The notes below the pieces were generated by a model, which worked only from the letters and a program-made list of their open reading frames with translations, did no database searches and was not told where the DNA came from. DNA of 64,000 nt from VRUE01 sp963702705 (GTDB lineage Bacteria; Actinomycetota; Thermoleophilia; Solirubrobacterales; 70-9), in NCBI GenBank assembly GCA_963702705.1, contig CAVPDR010000007.1:372001-436000 (forward strand), in the 5' to 3' direction. Made by a program: the position numbers and the translations under genes. Below, one piece after another: positions 44,765 through 53,909 of the stretch (positions within the stretch are counted from its first letter, which is position 1; every line of letters begins with the position of its first letter).

Positions 44765-45568
44765 TCAGTCGGCGGGCAGGACGGCGATCGCGCGGCCGGG
44801 GGCGCCGCTCGCGACGGCGATCTTGACCGGGAGGAAGACGAAGGAGGCGCCGCGGGCGGGCAGGCGGTCGAGGTTGGTCAGTCCCTCGATGAAGGCCATC
44901 TTGCGACCGAGGCCGGCGCGGTGGACTTCGTTGCCCTCCTCGGCGGAGCCCATGCTCGGCGCGTCGATGCCGATCGTGCTGACGCCGCGCTCGTGCAGGA
45001 AGACGGCGACGGCAGCCTCCGGGGCGGGCCAGGCGGGACGCGACTGCAGGACCACCGGCTCGTGCAGGAAGGCCCGGCCGGCCTCGCCCTTGACGTAGTG
45101 CCTCGACCAGCCAGTCAGCAGCAGCACGATCTCGCCTGCTTCGAAGCGCCCGTGCTCTTCCTCCCAGGCTTCGAGGTGGGCGACCGTGATTGCCGGGCTG
45201 GCGCCGGGCTCAGCTTGGCCGTCGAGGTGGCGTAGGTCGACCACCGCGGCGGGGCCGATCAGCTTCGAGAGGTCGAGCTGCTCGGCGCTGGCTTCGCCCA
45301 ACGGCCCCTCATCGGGCAGGCCGGAGCCGGGCGGCGGGATGTAGTGGGAGGGGGCGTCGACGTGGGTGCCGGCGTGCTCGTCGAGGATGATGAAGTGGGT
45401 GACGTAGGGGCCGAGCGAGCAACTGCTGGCGCCGCTTGGCAGTTCGGTCTCCTCGTGCCAGCTCCAGTTCTTGTGGGCGAAGGGCATGTGCTCCGGCCAG
45501 CTGGCGGGCAGATGCTCGGAGAGCGTGACCGAGAGGTCGACGATCTTGTCCGGGTTGGCTTCGATCAG
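44765..45568 (-). CDS. Cyclase/kynurenine-formamidase-family metal hydrolase
   Basis: 267 aa from a proposed CTG at 45568; 240 aa from ATG 45487. The Mn/Zn motif HAGTHVDAPSHY (HxGTHxDxPxH) is clear, with GIDAPSMG downstream. The conserved N-terminal strand IVDLSVTLSEHLPASWPEHM lies upstream of the first ATG, and the frame is open back to the exonuclease stop with no ATG/GTG/TTG. Initiation at CTG 45568 (or ATC just before it), or readthrough of the exonuclease TGA, is therefore needed to include it. Substrate unknown. Confidence 0.82.
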   Translation of the reverse strand: MIEANPDKIVDLSVTLSEHLPASWPEHMPFAHKNWSWHEETELPSGASSCSLGPYVTHFIILDEHAGTHVDAPSHYIPPPGSGLPDEGPLGEASAEQLDLSKLIGPAAVVDLRHLDGQAEPGASPAITVAHLEAWEEEHGRFEAGEIVLLLTGWSRHYVKGEAGRAFLHEPVVLQSRPAWPAPEAAVAVFLHERGVSTIGIDAPSMGSAEEGNEVHRAGLGRKMAFIEGLTNLDRLPARGASFVFLPVKIAVASGAPGRAIAVLPAD

Positions 45569-45598
45569 GATGATCGAAGTAGTACCACGAGGAGGCGC

Positions 45599-46465
45599 TC
45601 AGGCCTCGGCGAGCAGGCGTTCGGCGAGCCGGTTCATGCCGCGCTCGTGGGCCGCCTTGGCGGCGCCGGCCCAGTCGGTCTCGCGATCGGGAGGGAGCTC
45701 GACACCGGCGTCGCGCAGCGTCGCGATGTCCTTGAACGCCCGCAGGTCGTCGGCCGCCTCGATCAGGGCCCCGCGCAGGGCGGGGCGGCGCTCGCGGATC
45801 GCGTTGTCGAGGATCGCCTCCAGCGAGCCGTGGCGGCGCAGCAGCTCCGCCGCGGTCTTCGGCCCGACGCCCTTGGCGCCGGGCAGTCCGTCGGAGGGGT
45901 CGCCGCGCAAAGCGATGAAGTCGGGGACGAGCGCGGGCGGGATCCCGTAGCGCTCCTCGACTCCCTCCGGGGTGACTTCTTCGGCCCCTTTGCCTTTCGC
46001 TCCCGTCTTCACGTAGAGGACGGTGACCCGCTCGGCGGCGCACTGGTACATGTCGCGGTCGCCGGTCATCAGCAGGGCGTTACCACCGGCCTCGGCCTCC
46101 TTGCGGGCATAGGTGCCGAGCAGATCGTCGGCCTCGAGGTCAGCGCTCGTCGCCACGGTCCAGCCGAAGGCGGCGAAGAAGTCGGGGCAGGCGGCGAACT
46201 GGGGTGAAAGGTCATCCGGCATCGCCGCCTCGCGCTCGGCGTGGTAGGCGGGGTAGAGCTCGGTGCGGTAGGAGGCGGCGTCAGGGCCGAAGCAGAGCAC
46301 AACTGCCCGCGGCCGGTGGATTTCGATCTCACGCAGGATCAGGTTGGCGGTGCCGAGCAGCGCGTTGACCGGCTTGCCGTCCGTCCCGACGATCGAGTCG
46401 GGCAGCGCGTAGAAGGCGCGGAAGAGCATCGAGGGCGTGTCGACTGCGAGCAGCGGCTGGGCCAT
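45599..46465 (-). CDS. 5'-3' exonuclease, PolA N-domain type
   Basis: 288 aa. FEN/PIN catalytic acids: LLAVDTPSMLFRAFYAL, VVLCFGPDAASYRTELYPAY, SADLEADDLLGTYAR, LLMTGDRDMYQ, then the helix-hairpin-helix GDPSDGLPGAKGVGPKTAAE. Free-standing, without polymerase, as in several actinobacteria. Removes RNA primers or flaps. Shares a bidirectional upstream region containing a perfect inverted repeat. Confidence 0.92.
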   Translation of the reverse strand: MAQPLLAVDTPSMLFRAFYALPDSIVGTDGKPVNALLGTANLILREIEIHRPRAVVLCFGPDAASYRTELYPAYHAEREAAMPDDLSPQFAACPDFFAAFGWTVATSADLEADDLLGTYARKEAEAGGNALLMTGDRDMYQCAAERVTVLYVKTGAKGKGAEEVTPEGVEERYGIPPALVPDFIALRGDPSDGLPGAKGVGPKTAAELLRRHGSLEAILDNAIRERRPALRGALIEAADDLRAFKDIATLRDAGVELPPDRETDWAGAAKAAHERGMNRLAERLLAEA

Positions 46466-46494
46466 TCACGCACCTTATGCGGCCAACCACCGGT

Positions 46495-46536
46495 TCCGCT
46501 GTTCCTTTTCATTTGACAGCAAAAAGGAACAGCGGA
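46495..46536. promoter_or_regulatory. Inverted repeat between divergent genes
   Basis: TCCGCTGTTCCTTTT (46495-46509) and its exact complement (46522-46536) flank a 12-base spacer. The site is centred between the starts of the exonuclease and the CMD gene, so an operator is more likely than a terminator. Confidence 0.5.
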
Positions 46537-46561
46537 GTGCTGTGGGCTACGGTCTTCGGCG

Positions 46562-47113
46562 ATGAATGGGACGAAGCCGCGCATTTCTCCGGGCGACCGG
46601 CGCCAGCTTGGCTGGGTCAACTTCGGCATCGCAAAACTTGCGGGTCTCGCCACCCGCGGCAAGCCGCCCAACATCTTCACCACCCTCGGCCGCCACCGCG
46701 GGCTCTTCCGGCGCTGGCTTTGGTTCGCCGGGGCGCTGATGCCGGGTGGCAAGCTACCGCGCGAGGAGACCGAGCTGGTGATCCTGCGCGTCGCGCACAA
46801 CACAGGAAGCGAATACGAGTGGAGCCAGCACGAGCGGATCGGCAGGCGGGCCGGGCTGAGCGAGGAAGAGATCAGTCGCGTTCGCCAGGGCCCCGATGCG
46901 GTCGGCTGGTCGGAGCGCCGCGCCCTGCTGCTACGCGCGGCCGATGAGATGCACGAGCGGAGGCTGGTCGGCAGCGAGCTTTGGTCCGAGCTGAGCCGCC
47001 ACCTCAACGAGGTGCTGCTGATCGAGCTCTGCATGCTGATCGGCCACTACGAGATGCTGGCGATGACCCTCAACACGCTCGGGGTCGAGCCCGAGCGGCC
47101 GGCGCGCCTGTGA
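46562..47113 (+). CDS. Carboxymuconolactone decarboxylase (AhpD-like) family protein
   Basis: 183 aa. CMD-fold helices: GGKLPREETELVILRVAHNT, SEYEWSQHERIGRRAGLSE. The Cys-x2-Cys of AhpD peroxidases is absent (EYEWSQH instead), so peroxidase activity is unlikely. Overlaps the SDR gene as GTGA. Confidence 0.85.
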   Translation: MNGTKPRISPGDRRQLGWVNFGIAKLAGLATRGKPPNIFTTLGRHRGLFRRWLWFAGALMPGGKLPREETELVILRVAHNTGSEYEWSQHERIGRRAGLSEEEISRVRQGPDAVGWSERRALLLRAADEMHERRLVGSELWSELSRHLNEVLLIELCMLIGHYEMLAMTLNTLGVEPERPARL

Positions 47114-47958
47114 AGGTCGGGATCGAGAACCTGGCCGGCAAGCGCTGCCTGGTCACCGGGGCCGCCAGCGGGATCGGCCGGGCGACCGCGATCGCCGTCG
47201 CCGGCCGGGGCGCCGAGCTCTTCCTCACCGATCGCGATGGCGAGGGGCTGGAGCGGGTTGCCGCTGAGATCCGTGATGCCGGGGGGACCGTGTCCCACCT
47301 CTCCGCCGTCGACCTGGTCGATCACGAGGCGGTGGTCGCCTTCGCCGCGGAAGTGCATGCGATCGCTCCCAGCATGGATGTCGTCATGAACATCGCCGGG
47401 ATCTCGACCTGGGGCAAAATCGAGCAGCTCGAACACGAGCACTGGCGGCGCACGATCGAGATCAACCTGATGGGGCCGATCAGCGTGCTCGAGTGCTTCG
47501 TGCCGCCGATGATCGCAGCCGGGCGTGGCGGCCACATCGTCAACGTCTCGTCGGTCGCCGGCCTCTTCGGCCTGCCCTGGCACGCGCCCTACAGCGCCAG
47601 CAAGTTCGGCCTGCGCGGGGTCTCCGAGGTGCTGCGCTTCGACCTGCGCAAACACGGGATCGGCGTCAGCCTGGTCTGCCCGGGGGCGGTCAAGACGCCA
47701 CTGGTCGGCACGGTGGAGATCGTCGGCGTCGATCGCAGCAGTCCAAAAATGCGCAGGCTGATCGCCCTCTTCGAGCGCCGCGCCGTGTCTCCCGAGAAGG
47801 TCGCCGAGCGGATCATCGAGGCGATCGAGCGCAACCGCTACATGGTCTTCACCTCACCCGACGGTCGCTTCCTGCACTGGCTCCAGCGTAAGTTCTCACC
47901 GCCGTACACGCTGCTGATGAGGGTGATGAATCGCGAGCTCGATCGCGCCGCCCGCTAG
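47110..47958 (+). CDS. Short-chain dehydrogenase/reductase
   Basis: 282 aa from GTG 47110. Cofactor motif CLVTGAASGIGRATA, NIAG, active site Ser in VNVSSVAGLFG and YSASKFGLRG (YxxxK), VCPGAVKTPL. C-terminal SPDGRFLHWLQRKFSPPYTL resembles long classical SDRs acting on lipophilic substrates. Coupled to the CMD gene. Confidence 0.9.
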   Translation: MKVGIENLAGKRCLVTGAASGIGRATAIAVAGRGAELFLTDRDGEGLERVAAEIRDAGGTVSHLSAVDLVDHEAVVAFAAEVHAIAPSMDVVMNIAGISTWGKIEQLEHEHWRRTIEINLMGPISVLECFVPPMIAAGRGGHIVNVSSVAGLFGLPWHAPYSASKFGLRGVSEVLRFDLRKHGIGVSLVCPGAVKTPLVGTVEIVGVDRSSPKMRRLIALFERRAVSPEKVAERIIEAIERNRYMVFTSPDGRFLHWLQRKFSPPYTLLMRVMNRELDRAAR

Positions 47959-47989
47959 TCGAGCCCGCCGGTCCTCTAGGTTTGACGCC

Positions 47990-48757
47990 GTGCCTGAGGA
48001 AGCCCTCCACATCGAAGATCTGGTCAAGCGCTACCCGACCGGGGTGGAGGCGCTGCGCGGCGTCTCGCTGCAGATCAAGGAGGGCGAACTGTTCGCGCTG
48101 CTCGGTCCCAACGGTGCCGGCAAGTCGACCCTGATCCACTGCACGACCGGGCTGGCGCAGCCGACCGCGGGCTCGATCCGGGTCTTCGGCCACGACGCGA
48201 TCGGCGACTACGGCAAGGCGCGCCAGGCGGTCGGCCTCGCCCCGCAGGAGCTCAACCTCGACTGGTTCCTGACGGTCGAGGAGACGCTCGACTACCACGC
48301 CGGCTACTTCGGCATGCCCAAGCGCGAGCGCCGCGAGCGAACTGCGGAGCTGCTCGAGACCTTCTCGCTGACCGAGAAGGCCGACGAACGCACCCGCACC
48401 CTCTCCGGCGGGATGAAGCGGCGGCTGATCCTCGCCCGCGCGGTGATGCACCGGCCGCGGCTGTTGATCCTCGACGAGCCGACCGCCGGCGTCGACGTCG
48501 AGCTGCGCTTGGAGCTCTGGCACTACGTGCAGCGGATCAACCAGGAGGGGACGACGATCCTGCTCACCACGCACTACCTGGAGGAGGCCGAGCAGCTCTG
48601 CGACCGGATCGCCTTCATCAACGACGGCCAGATCGTCGGCGAGGGGACCAGCGCGCAGCTGGCCGAGCGCTACGGCGTCGCCAACCTCGAGGACGCCTAC
48701 CTGGCCCTGGTCGGCCGCAACGAGCTCTCGCGCTCGAAGCTCGAGGTCGCATCGTGA
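47990..48757 (+). CDS. ABC-2-type transporter ATP-binding protein
   Basis: 255 aa from GTG 47990. Walker A LLGPNGAGKSTL, Q-loop APQELNLDWFLT, signature TLSGGMKRRLILAR, Walker B LLILDEPTAGVD, switch His in TTHYLEEAE. Daunorubicin/Nod-type exporter ATPase. Overlaps the permease gene as GTGA. Confidence 0.93.
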   Translation: MPEEALHIEDLVKRYPTGVEALRGVSLQIKEGELFALLGPNGAGKSTLIHCTTGLAQPTAGSIRVFGHDAIGDYGKARQAVGLAPQELNLDWFLTVEETLDYHAGYFGMPKRERRERTAELLETFSLTEKADERTRTLSGGMKRRLILARAVMHRPRLLILDEPTAGVDVELRLELWHYVQRINQEGTTILLTTHYLEEAEQLCDRIAFINDGQIVGEGTSAQLAERYGVANLEDAYLALVGRNELSRSKLEVAS

Positions 48758-49522
48758 GCGCGGCGCAGATCCGCTTCGCCACCCTCTGGCGGCGCGAGGT
48801 CAACCGCTTCATGAAGATCAAGAAGCAGACCCTAGGCGCGCCGCTGCTGGAAACGTTCCTCTACATCACCGTCTTCGGCGCGGCGCTCGGCTCGCGGATC
48901 AAGGAGCTGCACGGGATCGAATACATCATCTTCGTCATCCCCGGCCTGATCATGATGTCGTTTGCGATCAACTCCTTCACCAACAACTCCTCCTCGATTC
49001 TGCAGCAGAAGTTCCAGGGGGCGATCCAGGACCAGCTCTTCCTCGCCCGCCTCTCCGCTGGAGCTGCTGCTCGCCTTCTCCCTCGGCGGCTTCATGCGCG
49101 GCCTGATCGTCGCCGGGCTGACCTTCATCGCCGCCTTGATCCTCGCCGGGCTGCCGGTCGACCACGTCCTCGTCTTGATCCCCTCGCTCTTCCTGGTCGG
49201 CTTCTTCTTCTCCCAGCTGGGTGTGTTGACCGGCGTGCGGGCCGAACAGTTCGACGACGTCGCCTTCGTCCAGACCTTCGTGCTGACGCCGCTGATCTTC
49301 CTCGGCGGCGTCTTCTACTCGGCGACGCTGCTGCCGCAGCCCTTCGAGACCCTGACCCACTTCAACCCGATCTACTACATGATCAACCTGGTCCGCTACG
49401 GCTTCGTCGGTTTCACCGAAGTCAGCATCCCACTCTCCCTGCTCGCCCTCACCGCGGCGACCGCCGGGCTCTTCGCGATCAACCTGCGCCTCTTCTCGCG
49501 CGGCTACAAGCTGCGCGCGTAG
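48754..49522 (+). CDS. ABC-2-type permease (apparent frameshift)
   Basis: First frame reads MSAAQIRFATLWRREVNRFM ... NNSSSILQQKFQGAIQDQLF; after about 49055 the protein continues in the next frame as PLELLLAFSLGGFMRGLIV ... YYMINLVRYGFVGF to KLRA and a stop at 49522. The join needs removal of one base near 49052-49060 in a C-rich run. Restored, it is a six-segment permease of about 255 residues pairing with the ATPase. Confidence 0.8.
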
Positions 49523-49525
49523 AGC

Positions 49526-49867
49526 TCAGGCCTCGGCCAGCGGCAGGCGCTCGGAAAGGCCGGTCAGGTCGAGCACCCGGCTCACGGCCGGGGCGGAGCT
49601 GGGGATGAAGCGGACCCTCTCCTCGCTCTCGTTGTTGGCGAGAGCGGCGACGAGCAGGGCGATCCCGGTCGAGTCGATGAACTCCAGCTCGCGCATGTCG
49701 ACCACGACCTGGGCGCCGTCGGCGAGCGCGCCCTCCAGCGCGGCTTCGGCCGTGCAGGCGTTGGCGAGATCGAGCTCGCCGCGGAGCGCGACCACTTGGG
49801 TCTCGCCCTCTTTCTCCGTGCGCACGACGAGCGTGCCGTCGGCGATGTCACGTTGCTCACTTGACAT
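49526..49867 (-). CDS. STAS-domain anti-sigma factor antagonist
   Basis: 113 aa. STAS core: VVALRGELDLANACTAEAAL, VVVDMRELEFIDSTGIALLV with the phosphorylatable Ser in DSTG, and VRFIPSSAPAVSRVLDLTGL. Partner-switching regulator; no kinase is next to it. Confidence 0.9.
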   Translation of the reverse strand: MSSEQRDIADGTLVVRTEKEGETQVVALRGELDLANACTAEAALEGALADGAQVVVDMRELEFIDSTGIALLVAALANNESEERVRFIPSSAPAVSRVLDLTGLSERLPLAEA

Positions 49868-49917
49868 TGCAGGCCCTCTCTGGCGGAGATCTGACCCCAG
49901 GAGCCTACGACAGTCGA

Positions 49918-51501
49918 CTACCAGGTGTCGATGAAGCGGCCGCTGCCTTGCGCGGGTGCTGCTGCGGCGAGGGTCGAGGCGATCAGGCCGCGCGTCTCGG
50001 CCGGATCGATCACGTCGTCGAGCTCGAAGAGGGCGGCGGCGTTGAGCGCCTTCGCGTTTTCCTCGGCGGCGGCGGTGAGGTCGCGGACGCGCTGTTCGCG
50101 CTCGGCCTCGTCGGCGATCGCCTCGAGCTCCTTGCGCAGGGCGAGCCGCACCGCGCCTTCCAGGCCCATCGGCCCCAGGTGTGCCGAGGGCCAGGCGACG
50201 GTGAGCAGCGGCTCGTGCAGACTGCCCCCGGCCATTGCCTGGGCGCCGAGGCCGTAGCCGCGGCGCAGGATTACGGCGACGAGCGGCACGCTCAGCGCGG
50301 CGCCGGCGATCAGCAGGCGCGAGGCGTGGCGGACCAGGCCGGTTGCCTCAGCCTCTGGCCCGACCATCATCCCCGGCGTGTCGATCAGAGACACCACCGG
50401 CAGGCCAAAGCTGTCGCAGAGCTGCAGGAAGCGGGCCGCCTTGTCGGCCGCGTCGCTTGTGATCGCGCCGGCCACGTGGCGGGTGTCGTTGGCGATCAGG
50501 CCGAGCGGGCGGCCCTCGATGCGGGCGAGGGCGGTGACCATCTCGGGGGCGAAGCGCTCGCGCAGGAAGGTGGCTGATCCTTCGTCGGCGAGGGTCTCGA
50601 TGATCGGCTGCACCGTGTATGCGCGGCGCTGGCGTTCGGGAACGGCGTCGCGGAGGGTGGTTTGATCCGGCGCGGCGCCGGCTGGGATGGAGCCCTGGAA
50701 GTAGGCGAGCAGCCGCTTGGTTGCCTCAACCGCGGCTGCCTCGTCGGCGACGACGAGGTCGACGACGCCGTTGCCGGCCTGCGTCGCGATCGGCCCGACC
50801 TCGTCGGGATCGACCTTGCCGAGGCCGCCTCCCTCGATCATCGCCGGCCCGCCCATGCCCAGCGAGATGTTCTCGGTGGCGACGATCAGGTCCGAGCAGC
50901 CGGCGATCACCGCGTTGCCGGCGAAGCAGCGACCGGCAACAACGGCGATCCGCGGCACCAGGCCGGAGAGGCGCGCCCAGAGCGCGAAGGCGCGGGTGTC
51001 GAGGGCGGAGACCGCCGGGTAGTCGGTGTCGCCCGGGCGCCCGCCGCCGCCCTCGGCGAAGAAGACGGTCGGCAGGCGCATGCGCTCGATCAGCTCGAAG
51101 AGGCGGTCCTTCTTGCGGTGGCCGAGGGCGCCCTGGGTGCCGGCGAGGACGGTGTAGTCGTAGGAGAGCACGGCGCAGGCGCCGTGCTCGCCGAAGAGAT
51201 CGCCGTTGATCCGGGCCGTTCCCGCGATCAGCCCGTCGGCGGGTGTGTTCGCGATCAGGTCCTCGACCTCGCGCCGGCCGCGCTGCGCCGCGATCGCGAA
51301 GCGGCCGTACTCGACCAGCGAGCCGGGGTCGACGAGGTCGGCGATGTTCTCGCGCGCGGTGCGGGCGCCGCCGGCGTGGCGCCGCCCGACGGCCTCGCCG
51401 CGCGCCTGGTCGAGAACCTCTGCCTGGCGTGCCAGCAGCTCGGCGAGGTCAGGGCGCTCCCGGTCCTCGCGCTTCGGCATCTCCTCAGGCACGATCGGCA
51501 T
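49918..51501 (-). CDS. Acyl-CoA carboxylase carboxyltransferase subunit
   Basis: 527 aa (ATG 51501; another Met seven codons in). Two crotonase-fold halves of a biotin-dependent carboxyltransferase: LVEYGRFAIAAQ, NGDLFGEHGACAVLSYDYTV, FFAEGGGGRPGDTD, then in the C half GRPLGLIANDTRHVAGAITS, FLQLCDSFGLPVVSLIDTPG and AVILRRGYGLGAQAM. Acetyl-, propionyl- or geranyl-type substrate cannot be told. No biotin-carboxylase gene is adjacent. Confidence 0.9.
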   Translation of the reverse strand: MPIVPEEMPKREDRERPDLAELLARQAEVLDQARGEAVGRRHAGGARTARENIADLVDPGSLVEYGRFAIAAQRGRREVEDLIANTPADGLIAGTARINGDLFGEHGACAVLSYDYTVLAGTQGALGHRKKDRLFELIERMRLPTVFFAEGGGGRPGDTDYPAVSALDTRAFALWARLSGLVPRIAVVAGRCFAGNAVIAGCSDLIVATENISLGMGGPAMIEGGGLGKVDPDEVGPIATQAGNGVVDLVVADEAAAVEATKRLLAYFQGSIPAGAAPDQTTLRDAVPERQRRAYTVQPIIETLADEGSATFLRERFAPEMVTALARIEGRPLGLIANDTRHVAGAITSDAADKAARFLQLCDSFGLPVVSLIDTPGMMVGPEAEATGLVRHASRLLIAGAALSVPLVAVILRRGYGLGAQAMAGGSLHEPLLTVAWPSAHLGPMGLEGAVRLALRKELEAIADEAEREQRVRDLTAAAEENAKALNAAALFELDDVIDPAETRGLIASTLAAAAPAQGSGRFIDTW

Positions 51502-51630
51502 GTTCCCAGAAGGCGGCGCAGCTCTTCCCGCGTGGCGTGAGGCCTTGAACGATCGCCGCTTCCTATGTAGCTTCCTGGTCTATTCGTCTAGGTGCGCGCC
51601 GCGGAGGGCGGGCGCCACAAAGGAGGCACG

Positions 51631-52224
51631 TTGAAGCAAAGACTTTCTCGTTTCGGTTCGATCAAGGGCGCGCTCGCAATCACCGTCGGCCTGACCGTCT
51701 GTATGGCCGTCGTGCCTGCCCTGGCCAGTGCGGCCACCGATCTTGGCCCCGCCAACACCGTCTACATCAAGGCCGGCAAAGGCGGTCTGCGCTTCGAAGC
51801 GCCGAAGACGATTGCCGCCGGCGAAGAGCTCGAGGTGCTGAACCAGACCAACCCGAAAAAGATCGGCCCGCACACCTTCTCGCTGGTCACCAAAGGCTCG
51901 ATCCCGAAAACCAAGAAAGCCGAGAACAACTGCTTCACGCCGAAACACATCTGCATGTCGATCGCCCACTGGCACGGCACCAACGGCAACGGCCCGGTCA
52001 CCAAGAATCCCGCCAAAGCGGGCCTTGAAGGCTGGGACGTGCTCGGCAGCGTGACCAAAAAGGGCGACTCCTGGTTCACCGGTGAAAAAGAAGCCGGCAC
52101 CTCGGTCGAGCAGCCGGTGAGCGCGGCTGCGGGGACGACGATCTACTTCATGTGCGCGATCCACCCGTTCATGCACGGGTCGATCGAAGTGGTAGCTCCG
52201 GCCCCAGTGGTTCCGGGGACCTAG
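51631..52224 (+). CDS. Secreted cupredoxin-like protein
   Basis: 197 aa from TTG 51631, AGGAGG four bases upstream. Signal peptide (ALAITVGLTVCMAVVPALAS). C-terminal type 1 copper site IYFMCAIHPFMHGSIEV with Cys, His and Met ligands, and an earlier His in GPHTFSLV. Lys/Glu codons are mostly AAA/GAA. Its TAG is followed in the same frame by the multicopper oxidase, a likely redox partner. Confidence 0.82.
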   Translation: MKQRLSRFGSIKGALAITVGLTVCMAVVPALASAATDLGPANTVYIKAGKGGLRFEAPKTIAAGEELEVLNQTNPKKIGPHTFSLVTKGSIPKTKKAENNCFTPKHICMSIAHWHGTNGNGPVTKNPAKAGLEGWDVLGSVTKKGDSWFTGEKEAGTSVEQPVSAAAGTTIYFMCAIHPFMHGSIEVVAPAPVVPGT

Positions 52225-52257
52225 AGCACGCCTGGTCCTTTCCCAGATTCGCCTCGC

Positions 52258-53820
52258 CTGGGGCGCCGAGCATTTCTCGGCGCCCTGGGCAGCGGCGCTC
52301 TCGCCACGGCGCTGCCGCTGGGTTTGCGTCCTGGCGCCCTCCTGGCGGGGAGCGGTCGGTCGGTGCGCCGCCTGGCCGCCGAGCCATTTCGGGCGCTCCT
52401 GCCGATTCCCGAGGAACTGACCGGCTCCCGCCTCTCGATCCCGATCCGCGAGGCCGAGGTGCCGATCATGCCCGGTGTGCCGACGCGGATGTGGACCTAC
52501 GGCGGCAGCTTCCCGGGGCCGACGATTCGCCGCCCCGCTGGCCACCGCACCGAGGTCACCTTTCATCACGAGCTGCCGCGCTCGGCCGGTGAGCTGACCG
52601 CCCACCTGCATGGTGGCCACAACCGCACCCAGTTCGACGGCCAGCCCGGCGGGCTGACGCCTTCGCATGCGCGCTCCTTCTACTGCGACATTCCGAGCGG
52701 CCTCTCGGCGCGGGCGTCGGGCAACGACCTGCTGCTCGAGCCGGGCGGGAAGCGCACCTACGTCTACGATCTGAGGGAGGACGGCAGGCCCGAACGCGCG
52801 GCCTTCCAGTGGTACCACGACCACCGCCTCGACCACACGGCGCGCAACATCTGGCGCGGGCTGGCCGGAATGTGGATCGTCGAGGACGAGTTCGAAGCGA
52901 GCCTGCCGCTGCCGCGCGGCGAGCGCGACATCGCGCTGATGATTGCCGACCGCTCCTTCGACCGGCACAACCAGCTGACCGATCCGTTCACCGGCCGGCA
53001 CCCGCCCGACGACGGGATCAACGCCCGCGACGTTCTTGTCAACGGCGCCTACATGCCCTTCCACCGGGTGACCGCGCAGCGTTACCGCCTGCGCATCCTC
53101 AACGTCTCGCAGTTCCGCCCCTACAACCTCCATCTCTCCAACGGCGCCCCATTGATCCAGATCGGCACCGACAGTGGCCTGATGCCGAGGCCGGTGCGGC
53201 GGAGCGAGGTGATGCTGGGGCCAGGAGAGCGAGCCGAGGTGATCGTCGACTTCGCGACCGCGGCGGGGGAGAGGCTGGAGCTGCGCAGCGGCCCGCGCCA
53301 CGGCACCCGCAGCCCGCTCGGCACCCGACCCTATATCGGCGCCCTGATGCAGTTCCGGGTCGACTCCCGACGCCTGGCCGATCGCACCCGCGTGCCGCGC
53401 GAGCTACGCCCGCTGCCAACCTGGACCAAGCACGTCTCCCATACCCCGAAACACACCTGGGAGATCTCGATCGGCGGCCTCTTCAAGACGACCTGGCTGA
53501 TCAACGGCAGGACCTTCAACCCAGCTCGCGTCGACGCTCGCCCCCAGCTCGGCACGACCGAGACCTGGGAGATCGTCAACCGCACCGAAGTCGCCCACAT
53601 GATGCACATCCACGCCACCGACTGGTACCTGCTCTCTCGCAACGGCAAGCCGCCCCCGCCCTGGGAAGACTGCCTCAAGGAGACCTTCTTCGTCTACCCC
53701 CGCGAACGCATCCTCCTCGCCGGCCGCTTCTCCGACTACACCGGCAAGTTCATCATCCACTGCCACATGCTCGACCACGAGGATCACGGCCTGATGACCC
53801 AGTTCGAGGTGGTGAGGTAG
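52258..53820 (+). CDS. Tat-exported multicopper oxidase
   Basis: About 520 aa from a proposed CTG 52258. Copper motifs in order: HLHGGH, WYHDH, MMHIHATDW and HCHMLDHEDHGLM, so T1, T2 and T3 sites are complete. The first usual start codon is TTG 52324, but 22 codons of open frame before it encode a twin-arginine signal GRRAFLGALGSGALATALPL. CTG 52258 (MGRRAFLG) or ACG 52228 would include it; otherwise the protein reads through the cupredoxin TAG. Expected to oxidise metals or phenols outside the cell. Confidence 0.85.
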   Translation: MGRRAFLGALGSGALATALPLGLRPGALLAGSGRSVRRLAAEPFRALLPIPEELTGSRLSIPIREAEVPIMPGVPTRMWTYGGSFPGPTIRRPAGHRTEVTFHHELPRSAGELTAHLHGGHNRTQFDGQPGGLTPSHARSFYCDIPSGLSARASGNDLLLEPGGKRTYVYDLREDGRPERAAFQWYHDHRLDHTARNIWRGLAGMWIVEDEFEASLPLPRGERDIALMIADRSFDRHNQLTDPFTGRHPPDDGINARDVLVNGAYMPFHRVTAQRYRLRILNVSQFRPYNLHLSNGAPLIQIGTDSGLMPRPVRRSEVMLGPGERAEVIVDFATAAGERLELRSGPRHGTRSPLGTRPYIGALMQFRVDSRRLADRTRVPRELRPLPTWTKHVSHTPKHTWEISIGGLFKTTWLINGRTFNPARVDARPQLGTTETWEIVNRTEVAHMMHIHATDWYLLSRNGKPPPPWEDCLKETFFVYPRERILLAGRFSDYTGKFIIHCHMLDHEDHGLMTQFEVVR

Positions 53821-53858
53821 ACCGGGTGCAACGTCTTGTGGACCCGACAGGATAAAAC

Positions 53859-53888
53859 GGGGCTGCACGATACATCTCGTGCAGCCCC
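53859..53888. terminator. Bidirectional hairpin terminator
   Basis: GGGGCTGCACGA pairs exactly with TCGTGCAGCCCC across a six-base loop (53859-53870 and 53877-53888), between convergent genes and flanked by A-runs. Confidence 0.8.
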
Positions 53889-53909
53889 AACGAAACTAGC
53901 TATCCAGCC

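Noticed and set aside
45108..45120. GACCAGCCAGTC resembling half of the shared operator
   Set aside because: It lies inside the cyclase coding sequence (LLTGWSRH region), has only one half, and is explained by codons.
46562..47113. CMD protein as an AhpD-type alkylhydroperoxidase
   Set aside because: The Cys-x2-Cys redox pair is absent.
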